From Frankia sp. AgB1.9 (GTDB lineage Bacteria > Actinomycetota > Actinomycetes > Frankiales > Frankiaceae): 64,000 bases of DNA. Numbering within the stretch: the stretch's first letter is position 1; each line of letters starts with the position of its first letter. Under the pieces are notes generated by a model. The model did no database searches. It saw only the letters and a program-made list of their open reading frames with translations, and was not told the origin of the DNA. The position numbers were made by a program, and so were the translations under genes. The DNA is taken from positions 62,001 to 126,000 of the forward strand of contig NZ_JADWYX010000003.1 in the NCBI RefSeq assembly GCF_016786355.1, written 5' to 3'. Positions 8,718-16,771 of the stretch are shown here, in pieces.

Positions 8718-8948
8718 GTGACGACCTGGCAGAGGCACCCGAAGAAGGACTACCAAGAACTGCTGCAATACGTCCACAGCCATGGATGGAGTGTTGACCG
8801 AGGCAAGGGGTACTACATCACCAAGTGCCCCCGCGGGAAGCATGCGACGTCTGTCCCGCTTACGCCATCAGTCGAACGAACGCTACTGAACCTGCGAAAG
8901 TGGTTCGAGAGACAGCCGTGCTGGCGAGGAGAGGGGGACTCGGCATGA
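8718..8948 (+). CDS. HicA-like small protein, possible toxin
   Basis: 76 residues from a GTG. The phrases ELLQYVHSHGW, KGYYITKCPRGKHATSVPLTPS and TLLNLRKWFE follow the HicA mRNA-interferase layout (helix, three-strand sheet, helix). The catalytic His of classical HicA (in a G-S-H motif) is replaced by Tyr in KGYY, while the downstream GKH could supply a His. The stop overlaps the next start as ATGA, the arrangement of a toxin-antitoxin pair. It lies in the segment between the two tRNA-Ser ends. HicA kinship is from pattern, not a search; it may be an inactive or divergent member. Confidence 0.6.
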   Translation: MTTWQRHPKKDYQELLQYVHSHGWSVDRGKGYYITKCPRGKHATSVPLTPSVERTLLNLRKWFERQPCWRGEGDSA

Positions 8949-9274
8949 TCTTCCACCTGCACATGCGTCTCGACGTGGCCGCGACGCCACCGGGAGCCGA
9001 CCTGTTCGAGGCCGCGGACCGTTTCATGGAGGAGCTGCACGCGCTCGGCGATCAGGACGGTCGGCGGGACTGCACTGTGGGAGTCGAGCTGCGTGATCGC
9101 AGCTCTGGGTCGATCGAGGTCGACCTCGACGTCGAGGCGGAGAAGGTGGAGACGGCCTTCGCGATCGCGATGTCGTGGCTTCGGGCAGCGCTGCACGCCG
9201 CTGGCGTCCCAACTCCAGGATGGGACCTGGGGCCGATACAGATCGACCCACTCGCATCGCTCGCCCGAGCGTGA
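8945..9274 (+). CDS. Unknown 109-residue protein coupled to the HicA-like gene
   Basis: Starts at the ATG that overlaps the previous stop (ATGA), so the two are translationally coupled. The protein is acidic, with an N-terminal strand (MIFHLHMRLDVAAT), an amphipathic helix (ADRFMEELHAL), then VGVELRDRSSGSIEVDLDVEA and a second helix (AFAIAMSWLRAALHAAG). This beta-alpha-beta-beta-alpha order could be a ferredoxin-like or HicB-like small domain, but there is no visible DNA-binding HTH or RHH segment of the usual HicB kind. By position it may be an antitoxin. A hairpin terminator follows. Confidence 0.6.
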   Translation: MIFHLHMRLDVAATPPGADLFEAADRFMEELHALGDQDGRRDCTVGVELRDRSSGSIEVDLDVEAEKVETAFAIAMSWLRAALHAAGVPTPGWDLGPIQIDPLASLARA

Positions 9275-9309
9275 GGTCCGTCGCCGCCCGCTGAGACATC
9301 GTGACGATC

Positions 9310-9350
9310 AACGCCCCGCCCACCCGGTTCATCCAGGGAGGCGGGGCGTT
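9310..9350 (+). terminator. Hairpin after the HicA-like operon
   Basis: Perfect 11-bp arms AACGCCCCGCC / GGCGGGGCGTT around a 19-base loop, 35 bases after the operon. No strong T-run is present. Confidence 0.6.
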
Positions 9351-9571
9351 CGCGTTTGCACCGGACGCTCGGCGAAGCAGCGCGACCCCGGCGACGGCCC
9401 GTCACGGAGATCCGGGGGCGACGGCGGCACGCGCTGATGGGCACACGATGGGCGCACCGTGCCCATCCGAAGTCGTTTTCGATCAGTCGTAGCCGGTCGT
9501 GCGGGAGTCAAAAGACGCTGTGGCGTAGGCGATTCTGCTCACGGCCGGTCGTTGCCACTCGGCTCCTGGCC

Positions 9572-9597
9572 GGGTTCAAATCCCCGAGCCTCCGCTC
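9572..9597 (+). other. Second tRNA-Ser 3' end, attachment-site remnant
   Basis: 26 bases identical to 5190-5215: most of the T-arm, acceptor 3' strand, discriminator G and three trailing bases (CTC). The anticodon part is missing, so this copy is shorter than the one at 5157. It forms a direct repeat bounding a 4.4-kb segment. Confidence 0.75.
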
Positions 9598-9603
9598 CTG
9601 GTC

Positions 9604-9657
9604 AGGGGCCTGGTCTGCCGGTTCACTCGGAAGAGTGGATCTTCGGATCAGGCCCCT
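9604..9657. repeat. Inverted repeat after the tRNA-Ser remnant
   Basis: Arms AGGGGCCTG and CAGGCCCCT, 9 bp each, with a 36-base middle. It could be a weak terminator or recombinase arm site. Confidence 0.35.
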
Positions 9658-9845
9658 GTGTCGTCCCTGGGCCACCGCCGCCGCGCCCGTCGACAGTCGC
9701 GGAGCGAAATCGAGCTGACCACTTAGGTGACGATCATGACGAGAACCACGTTTGTCCGGGTATCCGAGGTCTGAGAGGTCCGAGATGGTGGAATAGCTCT
9801 GCCAAGGACGGCCACGCCGGGGATCGACGAGCGAGGAGCAGCGCT

Positions 9846-9995
9846 ATGGCCCACTACTTGTGCCCTGACTGCAAGACCAAGTCCGAGAAGGTCGCGTCGC
9901 GCGCCGAGGCCGCCAGCCTGCTGGAGATCCACCGTCGCTACTTCTGCGGCCTCGGGCGGACAGCCCGCGCCGCCCGCCGGGTAGGCCGTCGATAG
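9846..9995 (+). CDS. Small zinc-ribbon-like protein (paralogue of 6430-6606)
   Basis: 49 residues from an ATG with GAGGAG about nine bases upstream. Cys6, Cys9 and Cys34 sit at the same positions as in the relative at 6430, with the same central helix (SEKVASRAEAASLLEIHRR). The tail is short and Arg-rich. It lies just right of the second tRNA-Ser remnant, so the two copies flank that junction. One may be the resident gene and the other brought in with the inserted segment, or they arose by duplication with the attachment site. Confidence 0.65.
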   Translation: MAHYLCPDCKTKSEKVASRAEAASLLEIHRRYFCGLGRTARAARRVGRR

Positions 9996-10230
9996 ACGCC
10001 GAGCGGCCGCGGGCCCGCCGGACCCGGTCGCAGGCCTCCCGACTGGCCCCATCGCCTCCGCCTGCGAACGGGTAGGCCCTTCGACAGCATCTCGCCAGCG
10101 GTGCGCCGAGTTGTCGGTGTCCCAGCCGGCTCGGCTGGTCGGGAACGCGGGCGCCGCGCCCTAGGTTGTGGGGACAGCGGCGCCCGCTGATCCAGACGCC
10201 GCGTTCTGTCTGACACCGAGGGGGCTCTGC

Positions 10231-10656
10231 GTGGCCGCATTGACTGACGAGGCGCGAGCGGTGATCACCGGGGGCAATCTGGGCCACCTGGTCACCCTGA
10301 ATCCGGATGGCAGCCCGCAGGCAAGCGTGGTGTGGATCGGGTTGGACGGGGACGCCATCGTCACCGCTCACCTGGCCGCGTACCAGAAGATCCGTAACAT
10401 CCGGCGGGACCCGCGGGTGGTGCTGACGATCCAAACCGGCGTGCTGAACGCCGCCGGCATGACCGAGTACCTGATCGTGCACGGGACGGCCACGGTCAAC
10501 GACGGCGGAGCGCCCGCCCTGCTCAACCGGCTCGCGAAGGTCTACCTCGGCCCGGACGCCACCTACCCGCCGATGCCGAACCCGCCCGAAGGCTACGTCC
10601 TCTCGATCGCCGTCGACCGCGTCGGCGGGATCGGCCCCTGGACCGGCGGCCACTGA
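10231..10656 (+). CDS. Pyridoxamine 5'-phosphate oxidase-fold F420/FMN-dependent oxidoreductase
   Basis: 141 residues from a GTG with GAGGGGG six bases upstream (an in-frame ATG-like start at 10168 has no ribosome binding site and adds a non-conserved leader). The split-barrel PPOX fold shows in GHLVTLNPDGSPQASVVWI, the next strand GDAIVTAHLAAYQKIRNIRRDPRVVLTI, and TEYLIVHGTATV. This is the hallmark order of small actinobacterial F420-dependent reductases that bind the cofactor with the K-x-R-N-I-x-x-D-P-R region. It likely reduces a small unsaturated or quinone-type substrate in the cytoplasm. Its position next to mobile DNA gives no further clue. Confidence 0.88.
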   Translation: MAALTDEARAVITGGNLGHLVTLNPDGSPQASVVWIGLDGDAIVTAHLAAYQKIRNIRRDPRVVLTIQTGVLNAAGMTEYLIVHGTATVNDGGAPALLNRLAKVYLGPDATYPPMPNPPEGYVLSIAVDRVGGIGPWTGGH

Positions 10657-10710
10657 CCGAGCGCCACGAAAGCGCCCCTAGCGCCGCGACCGCCAGTCTG
10701 ACAGTCACCT

Positions 10711-10785
10711 TGATCGCTGTTTTCGCCCTCTGGTGGCTACGAAACAGGCCCGGTAACGACCACCGGAGGGCCGAAACGGCGATCA
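10711..10785. repeat. 75-bp miniature element with TGATCGC inverted ends (copy 1)
   Basis: Begins TGATCGC and ends GCGATCA. The two halves are an imperfect inverted repeat, TGATCGCTGTTTTCGCCCTC against GAGGGCCGAAACGGCGATCA read in reverse. A second element of exactly 75 bp with matching ends lies at 54424-54498 and a 76-bp one at 45061-45136. It sits 54 bases after the oxidoreductase, so it may also serve as a terminator. Confidence 0.6.
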
Positions 10786-10823
10786 TGGAACGCTGAAACG
10801 GGCCAGCCTTGCGGGAAACGCCG

Positions 10824-11264
10824 CTAGATCCGGGTGAGATCGATGGTCACCGGGAACGGCTCGGTGACGTGGACGACGCCGTTGCAGATGGCCTCCTCGC
10901 GGTAGGCCTGGCTTACCGGGTCGAGGACGTAGGTGCAGACGACGGGAACGCCGGTCGCCGACCATTCGATCCGCCAGTAATGGCGAATGCCCGCGCGCAC
11001 GTAACGGTGCACGCCGACGATCCGGCCGGTGGCCTGCGACGCGCGGGAGACCAGCTCGATGACGCACAACACGTGCTGGGCCCGCATCGGGGTCAGGGCG
11101 ACCGCGTCGGCCCGGTAGACGACGACGTCCGGGCGGCGCAGCGTCAATGGCGCGTCGGTTAGCCGGACCTCGACGGCGACGTCCGCGTTCCATTCGGTCC
11201 CGCCGGCGGTATCGAGCGCGTTGGCGATGATCCTGGCGGTTCGCCGGCGTTGGGTGGAGGCCAC
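10824..11264 (-). CDS. Uma2-family (DUF820) endonuclease-like protein, degenerate
   Basis: 147-codon frame opening with GTG. The phrases LTDAPLTLRRPDVVVYRAD, HVLCVIELVSRAS and RAGIRHYWRIE match the Uma2 PD-(D/E)XK fold. The acidic Asp (RRPD) and Glu (VIELV) are present, but the usual D-R-x-x-K after them reads GRIVGVHRY, so the catalytic Lys region is altered. Homology-like sequence continues upstream in the same frame (LQYDRWSEERRADIEVADGR, to about 11358) without any ATG, GTG or TTG, so the N-terminus has either lost its start or been frameshifted. It is probably a non-functional member; many actinobacteria carry dozens of these genes. Confidence 0.7.
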   Translation of the reverse strand: MASTQRRRTARIIANALDTAGGTEWNADVAVEVRLTDAPLTLRRPDVVVYRADAVALTPMRAQHVLCVIELVSRASQATGRIVGVHRYVRAGIRHYWRIEWSATGVPVVCTYVLDPVSQAYREEAICNGVVHVTEPFPVTIDLTRI

Positions 11265-11532
11265 GGCGGCCGTGACGACGCGCCCGTCGGCGACCTCGAT
11301 GTCGGCGCGGCGCTCCTCCGACCAACGGTCGTACTGGAGTGGCGTGACTCTTTCGCTGGTGATGGCGCACCCCCCTGAGACCGGCGATCAGCGTAACGCG
11401 GCCGATTAGCTGACCGCGCTGTGTTAGTGCAATGGTCACCACGATCGACCCGTCGGCTGGGTCGGGGCCGCAACGTACGGCGGCGGCCCGGCCCGTTGGG
11501 GCCAGACCGCCGCGGGAACGGGTGGGAGTGGG

Positions 11533-12771
11533 TCAGCCGGTGACCACCGAGGCCAGCGGGCCACCGTCGATCCAGTTGCCGGTGAGGTCGGTGAAGCCCT
11601 TGCCGTTCCAGGTCGTCAGGCGGACCGCCGAGTTGCAGATCGACGGCAGGATCGGGACCGCCTTGCTGTCACAGCTGAACGGGTGGGCCATCACGTTGGG
11701 GTGGTCCTTGGTGGCCCGCAGCGCCGTGGTGAGCGCGGCCGGCGTCGGGTCGGGAAGGTCCGCGAGCATCTCGCGCACCACCAGCACCGCCGAGAACGAG
11801 CCCTCCGAGCCGGACGTCTGCTGGTCGGCCGGCACCCGCTTGGCGAACTCGGCGGCGGCTGGCTCCTGCGTGTCGGCCGCCGGCGGCAGGTAACCAGAGG
11901 CGAAGACCAGGTTGTCGGTGTGCCCGCCGGCGGCCTTGGCCACGGCCGGGGTCGCGCAGGAACCGATCAGGTACATCGGCGTCTTGATGGCCAGCGCGCT
12001 GGCGGCCTGCACGATCCGGGCGCAGGCCTGGGCCTGGAAGACGATGACGATCGCGTCAGGGTTGCCGGCCGCGACGTGGCTGAGCGCCGGCGCGAAGTCG
12101 GCGGCGTCGGACTTCTCCGACAGCAGCTGGATGTCGCTCACGCCCTTGGATTTCAGAATGGTCTTCGAGGAGTTGACCGCGATCGTGAGCAATCCGGGCA
12201 GATCGACGTAAAGAGCATGCACGCTGTGCACCTTCTTCACCGCCGTCAGGTAGTCGACGATGCCGAGCAACTCGGCCGCGGAACCACCGGTCAGGGAGAA
12301 CGAGTTCTTCGAGTTGAGTTCCCCGTTGAGCTGCGGCGACCCGCTGACGTACGGGATCTGTGCCTGTTCGTAGATCGGCATCGCGGTCTCGGCGCCGAGG
12401 TCGATGCCGCCGATCACGGCGACCGGGTGCTGTGCCACCAGCTTGTTCGCGCAGTCCTGTGACGACTCCGGCGAGCCGTTCGTCGCGCAGGTGACGAGTT
12501 TGATCGGGCGGCCCTTGACCCCGTCGAGGCCGCTGTTCGCGTAGGCCGTCGCTGCCTGCGCCGCCACCCGGGTCTCCGGGAACGAGCCGAGCGCACTGTT
12601 TTCTTCGGTCACGTAGCCGAGCACCAACGGTGCTCCGGTTGGCGTGGCGGCCGGCGTCCCGCCGCCTCCACCGGTGCCACCGGAGCTCCCTCCGCGCTGG
12701 CTGGTGCATCCGGCGAGGACTATCGCCACCGCCATAGTGCTAGCCGCGAGAACACGCCCAAAACGGATCAC
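11533..12771 (-). CDS. Branched-chain amino acid-type ABC transporter substrate-binding lipoprotein
   Basis: 412 residues. The signal peptide carries lipobox VLAGC (Cys22), then a Gly/Thr linker and a periplasmic-binding fold of the LivK/Peripla_BP_6 type: GVYTEENS-like first strand (LVLGYVTEENSALG), VAVIGGIDLG, IPYVSGSPQL, and the VVREML helix near the end. Paired Cys residues (CATNGS, DCANK, CDSK, CNSAV) suggest disulfides outside the cell. It is divergent from the fused permease gene, with 62 bases between, so it should deliver ligand to that system. The ligand cannot be told from sequence; amino acids, amides or aromatic acids are all known for the family. Confidence 0.93.
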   Translation of the reverse strand: MIRFGRVLAASTMAVAIVLAGCTSQRGGSSGGTGGGGGTPAATPTGAPLVLGYVTEENSALGSFPETRVAAQAATAYANSGLDGVKGRPIKLVTCATNGSPESSQDCANKLVAQHPVAVIGGIDLGAETAMPIYEQAQIPYVSGSPQLNGELNSKNSFSLTGGSAAELLGIVDYLTAVKKVHSVHALYVDLPGLLTIAVNSSKTILKSKGVSDIQLLSEKSDAADFAPALSHVAAGNPDAIVIVFQAQACARIVQAASALAIKTPMYLIGSCATPAVAKAAGGHTDNLVFASGYLPPAADTQEPAAAEFAKRVPADQQTSGSEGSFSAVLVVREMLADLPDPTPAALTTALRATKDHPNVMAHPFSCDSKAVPILPSICNSAVRLTTWNGKGFTDLTGNWIDGGPLASVVTG

Positions 12772-12833
12772 GCCAAGGAAGCTACACTCCCGTCGGCAGC
12801 CGAGCGCGGTCGTGTCTACCGAGGGACGAGGGC

Positions 12834-14951
12834 GTGTCCACCTATCTAGCCGCGTTGGTTCTTGGCCTGGGAACCGGTGCCGTCTACGCGGCGCTCGGTC
12901 TCGGGCTCGTGCTGACCTACCGGGCCTCGGGCGTGGTCAATGTGGCGCACGGCGCGTTCGCGATGTACGCCACGTACCAGTACGCCGAGCTGCGTGACGT
13001 CGGTGACATCGTTTTTCCCGTCGTGGGTCTGCCACCGCGAATTCACCTGACCGACCACCCGACGTTCCTGTTGGCGTTCGTCGTGTCGCTCGTGCTGGCC
13101 GGGCTGTTCGGACTGGTCGGCTACCTCTTGGTGTTCCGGCCGCTGCGGTCGGCGCCGCCGATGAACGCGGTGGTCGCCGCCGTCGGGCTGATGCTCGCTC
13201 TGCAGGCCATCGCTGTCCATCAGTTCGGCTCGGACAACCGTTTCCTGGACCCGATCCTCCCGCAGAAGCCGCTGAAGGTGCTGGGCGCGACCATCCCCAG
13301 CGACCGGCTGCTACTGGCCGCGCTCGCCGTAGCCGCCGGGCTCGCACTCTGGGCGGTCTCGCGCTGGACCCGGTTCGGTCTCGCCACGCGGGCCGTGGCC
13401 GCGGACCCGGACACGGTGGCCCTGTGGGGTTTCCGCACCGAGCTCGTCGCCGCGGCGAACTGGGTGATCGCGGCAATGGTCGCCGCCGCCGCCGGCATCC
13501 TGATCGCCCCGATCGCGGCGCTGAACCCGCAGACCTACCCGCTGTTCGTGGTGCCCGCGCTGGCGGCCGCGCTGCTCGGCGGGCTTTCCTCGTTCGGGGC
13601 GACGGTCGCCGGGGCGCTCGCGCTCGGGATGGCCCAGTCGGCGCTCTACCAGGTGGAGCAGGACGTCAGCTGGCTCAACCAGCCTGGCCTGCGCGAGCTG
13701 CTGCCGTTGCTGCTGCTGATCGGGGTCGCGGTGTCGCGCGGGCAGCTGGTGCCCGGCCGGGTGACGTCCGCGACGGCGGCCACCCGGTTGCCACCCGTGG
13801 GACCGCCGACCGGCGCGGCACGCGCGGCGGTGGTGACGGCGGCGGGCGTCGCGGTCGGTGTCGGCGCGCTGTTCCTGTTTCAGGGCACGTACCGCCTCGG
13901 GCTCGAACGCAGCCTCGCCGGCTCCGTCGTCTGCCTGTCGCTCGTCGTCCTCGTCGGCTTCGTCGGGCAGCTTTCGCTCGCGCAGATGTCGATCGCCGGC
14001 GTCGCCGGCTTCCTGCTCGCCCGGCTGCAGCGCAGCCTGCACATCCCGTTCCCGATCGCGCCGCTGCTGGCGACGGCGGTGGCCGCGGGCGTCGGCCTGC
14101 TGCTGGGCCTGGTCGCCCGACGGGTGCGGGGCGTCGACCTCGCCGTCATCACGCTCGCGGCCGGCGTGGCGATCCAGGAGGCGGTGTTCGCCAACCCGTT
14201 GGTCACCGGCGGTCTGGCCGGTTCGAAGGTGCCAGCGCCGAAGGTGTTCGGCCTGAACTTCGGGCTCAACGGGCCGGGCTTCCCCCGAGTCCAGTACGGG
14301 CTGCTCGCGCTCGTCGTGCTGGCTGCCTGCTGTTACGGGGTGGCCAGGCTGCGCGGCTCGCTGTTCGGGCGGCGCATGCTCGCCGTCCGGGCGAACGAGC
14401 GGGCGGCGTCCGCGGCCGGGGTGGACGTCCGGCGTACCAGAGTCCTCGCGTTCGGGGTCTCGGCCGGGATCGCCGGGCTTGGCGGCTGCCTGATCGGCTA
14501 CGGCCAGGGCACCTTGTCGTTCGACTCCTTCGGGGTCAGCGCGTCGCTGTTCTTCCTCGCCGTGATCGCGGTGGGCGGGGTGACGACCGTGTCCGGGGCG
14601 TTGTGCGCCGGGCTGCTGGTGCCGGGCGGGCTGGCGTTCACCGCGCTCGACGACCTGGCCGGCCTGGGCAAGTACCAGTCGCTGATCTGCGGCGTCGCGG
14701 TCGTCGTCCTCGCGGTGTTGCGCCCTGCGGGCCTGGCCTACCGCCGCCCGGCGATACCGGTGACGGTCGGAGCGCATCGAGCCGGCCGTGGCGGCGGCTC
14801 CTCCCGCCCAGCCGCGGGCTGGGTGCGGACCCCGGTCGGTGCGGCCCCGGCGACTGGAGTGGAGTCCCCACCCGGCCAGCAACCACCGCCGGACGCGCGG
14901 CCCGAGTCCGGGGTGTCGGGCGGGACCCCGAAGGAGGGTGACGCCCGATGA
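12834..14951 (+). CDS. Fused branched-chain ABC permease (LivH-LivM)
   Basis: 705 residues from a GTG with GAGGGACGAGGGC upstream. Residues about 1-300 are a LivH-type permease (GLGLVLTYRASGVVNVAHGA opening; AALLGGLSSFGATVAGA coupling region). Residues about 335-650 are a LivM-type permease (LVGFVGQLSLAQMSIAGVA, and RRTRVLAFGVSAGIAGLGG near the end). The two are normally separate genes. A Pro/Gly-rich cytoplasmic tail of about 55 residues follows. At least 16 transmembrane helices are visible. Its stop overlaps the start of the ATPase gene (ATGA), so the channel and motor are made together. Confidence 0.95.
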   Translation: MSTYLAALVLGLGTGAVYAALGLGLVLTYRASGVVNVAHGAFAMYATYQYAELRDVGDIVFPVVGLPPRIHLTDHPTFLLAFVVSLVLAGLFGLVGYLLVFRPLRSAPPMNAVVAAVGLMLALQAIAVHQFGSDNRFLDPILPQKPLKVLGATIPSDRLLLAALAVAAGLALWAVSRWTRFGLATRAVAADPDTVALWGFRTELVAAANWVIAAMVAAAAGILIAPIAALNPQTYPLFVVPALAAALLGGLSSFGATVAGALALGMAQSALYQVEQDVSWLNQPGLRELLPLLLLIGVAVSRGQLVPGRVTSATAATRLPPVGPPTGAARAAVVTAAGVAVGVGALFLFQGTYRLGLERSLAGSVVCLSLVVLVGFVGQLSLAQMSIAGVAGFLLARLQRSLHIPFPIAPLLATAVAAGVGLLLGLVARRVRGVDLAVITLAAGVAIQEAVFANPLVTGGLAGSKVPAPKVFGLNFGLNGPGFPRVQYGLLALVVLAACCYGVARLRGSLFGRRMLAVRANERAASAAGVDVRRTRVLAFGVSAGIAGLGGCLIGYGQGTLSFDSFGVSASLFFLAVIAVGGVTTVSGALCAGLLVPGGLAFTALDDLAGLGKYQSLICGVAVVVLAVLRPAGLAYRRPAIPVTVGAHRAGRGGGSSRPAAGWVRTPVGAAPATGVESPPGQQPPPDARPESGVSGGTPKEGDAR

Positions 14952-16729
14952 GCACGGGACCCGCGGTCCGGGGCACCCGGGCGTCCGAGCGCGGCCTCGT
15001 GGTTGACGCGCTGACCGTCCGGTACGGGCGCGTCGCCGTCGTCGAGGGCGTCTCGTTCGCCGTGCCGGCCGGCGCCATCATCGGTCTGATCGGCCCGAAC
15101 GGCGCCGGCAAGACGACCCTCATCGACGCCATCACCGGCTTCATCGCCGGTGCCGACCGCGACGGCACGATCCTGCTCGACGGCGTGGCGATCGAGGACC
15201 TGCCACCGCACGAGCGGTTCCGCCACGGGCTGGCTCGGACCTTCCAGTCGCTGGAGCTGTTCGAGGACCTGTCGGTGGCCGAGAACCTGGCTGTCGCCGG
15301 CGGCACGACCACCGACGCGATGACGACGCCCGGCGCGGTCTCGCTGGCGGTCACCGCGGCGGCGGGTACCGCGTCGACCGGCCCGATCGTCCTGCCACCC
15401 GCGTCGACCGGCCCGATCGCGGTCGGCCAGGCGCTGACCGGCGCCCTCGGCCGCGCCGGAAAGGGACGCCCGGGCGGGGTCGACCTCGCCGCCGTCGCGA
15501 CCCGGCTGCCCGACACGCTGACCCACGACGAGCGAGCGGCGCTGGCGTTCGGCCGGGCGCTGGCGGGCCGGCCGAAGGTCGTGCTGCTCGACGAGCCCGC
15601 CGCCGGCCTCGACGCGCCCGGCCGCGCCGCGCTGTCCGCCCGGCTGCGCGGGCTCGCCGCCGGGGGGACCGGCGTGCTGCTCGTCGACCACGACGTCGAG
15701 CTGGTCTTCTCCGTCTGCGACCAGGTCGTCGTGCTTGACGGCGGCCGGGTCGTCGCGCAGGGACCGCCCGAGCAGGTCCGCGCTCATCCAGCTGTCCGCA
15801 CCGCCTACCTCGGCGCCGGGCTTGACGACACGGCTCCGCCGCGCCAGCGCGAGCCGTCGCCGGGCGGGGACACGACTCCCGCGATGCCCGGGTCCGCGGC
15901 CGCTCGGGGGCTGCCACGGCAAGTGCTCGCGGTCGACCGGGTCACCGGCCGGTACGGCGGTCGGCGGCGCGGGGTGCTCGCGCTGGCCGGTGGCGGTGTT
16001 CCGGCTGGCGCTCCGGTCGTCCGGGACGTCTCGCTCACCGTCGCGGCCGGAGAGATCGTCGCGCTGCTCGGCCCGAACGGCGCTGGCAAGACGACGCTCA
16101 TCCGCCTGATCTCGGGCCTGCTGCCGCCGGTCGCGGGCACGATCACCCTGCTCGACGGCCCGACCCACCGCCAGAGCCCGGACCGGCTGGCCCGGCGCGG
16201 CCTCGCGGTCGTGCCGCAAGGCCACGGCTCGGTCCCGACCCTCACCGCCAGGGAGAACCTGCGGCTGGCGGCCCGTCACCCCAGCCCCAGCGGGGTCGCG
16301 CCGACCGTCACCAGCGGCCTCGGTGCCGCGCGGGCCGGTGACCGGATCGACGCCGTGCTCGACCTCTTCCCGGCGCTGCGGGAGCTGCTCGGCCGGCAGG
16401 CCGGGGCGCTCTCCGGCGGCGAGCGCCAGCAGCTCGCGCTGGCTCTCGCGCTGGTCCGCCGCCCGGCGCTGCTGCTGGTCGACGAGTTCTCGTTCGGCCT
16501 CGCCCCGGGCATCGTGCCGCCGCTGCTGGACGCGTTGCGCCGGGTCGCGGACGAGACGGGCCTGGGGGTGCTGCTCGTCGAGCAGCACGTCTCGCTCGCA
16601 CTGCGGGTCGCCGACCGGGCCTACGTGCTCGACCGGGGGCGGATCGCCCTGGAGGACGACGCGGCGCACCTCGTCGCCAACCCGGGGCTCATCGAGGCCA
16701 GCTACCTGGGCGTCGGTTCATCCCAGTAG
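14948..16729 (+). CDS. Fused branched-chain ABC ATPase (LivG-LivF)
   Basis: 593 residues with two nucleotide-binding domains. Domain 1 (about 15-290): Walker A GPNGAGKT (49-56), Q-loop ARTFQSLELF, Walker B VVLLDEPAAGLD (211-222), H-loop VDHD. Domain 2 (about 325-593): Walker A GPNGAGKTT at 375, signature LSGGE at 488, Walker B LLLVDEFSFGLAP, switch VEQHV. In domain 1 the ABC signature, normally LSYGQ, reads LTHDE, so one composite ATP site should be degenerate. A Ala/Thr/Pro-rich insert of about 60 residues (118-178) replaces the usual helical region. The two halves are joined by a Pro-rich linker. It is coupled to the fused permease by a four-base overlap. Confidence 0.95.
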   Translation: MSTGPAVRGTRASERGLVVDALTVRYGRVAVVEGVSFAVPAGAIIGLIGPNGAGKTTLIDAITGFIAGADRDGTILLDGVAIEDLPPHERFRHGLARTFQSLELFEDLSVAENLAVAGGTTTDAMTTPGAVSLAVTAAAGTASTGPIVLPPASTGPIAVGQALTGALGRAGKGRPGGVDLAAVATRLPDTLTHDERAALAFGRALAGRPKVVLLDEPAAGLDAPGRAALSARLRGLAAGGTGVLLVDHDVELVFSVCDQVVVLDGGRVVAQGPPEQVRAHPAVRTAYLGAGLDDTAPPRQREPSPGGDTTPAMPGSAAARGLPRQVLAVDRVTGRYGGRRRGVLALAGGGVPAGAPVVRDVSLTVAAGEIVALLGPNGAGKTTLIRLISGLLPPVAGTITLLDGPTHRQSPDRLARRGLAVVPQGHGSVPTLTARENLRLAARHPSPSGVAPTVTSGLGAARAGDRIDAVLDLFPALRELLGRQAGALSGGERQQLALALALVRRPALLLVDEFSFGLAPGIVPPLLDALRRVADETGLGVLLVEQHVSLALRVADRAYVLDRGRIALEDDAAHLVANPGLIEASYLGVGSSQ

Positions 16730-16771
16730 CGTCCGCCGCTTAACGGTTCGCGCCCGGTAACCGGCGCTCGC

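Noticed and set aside
9459..9995. A 178-residue plus-strand protein covering the tRNA-Ser remnant
   Set aside because: The long frame has no start signal and only its last 49 codons, which have their own ribosome binding site, resemble a known neighbour.
13311..14882. Long minus-strand frame of 523 codons
   Set aside because: It lies wholly antisense to the clear LivH-LivM permease and consists of Arg/Gly/Glu-rich low-complexity typical of GC-rich shadow frames.
14738..16669. Minus-strand frame of 643 codons
   Set aside because: Antisense to the ATPase fusion; no domain, composition is typical of a shadow of high-GC coding DNA.
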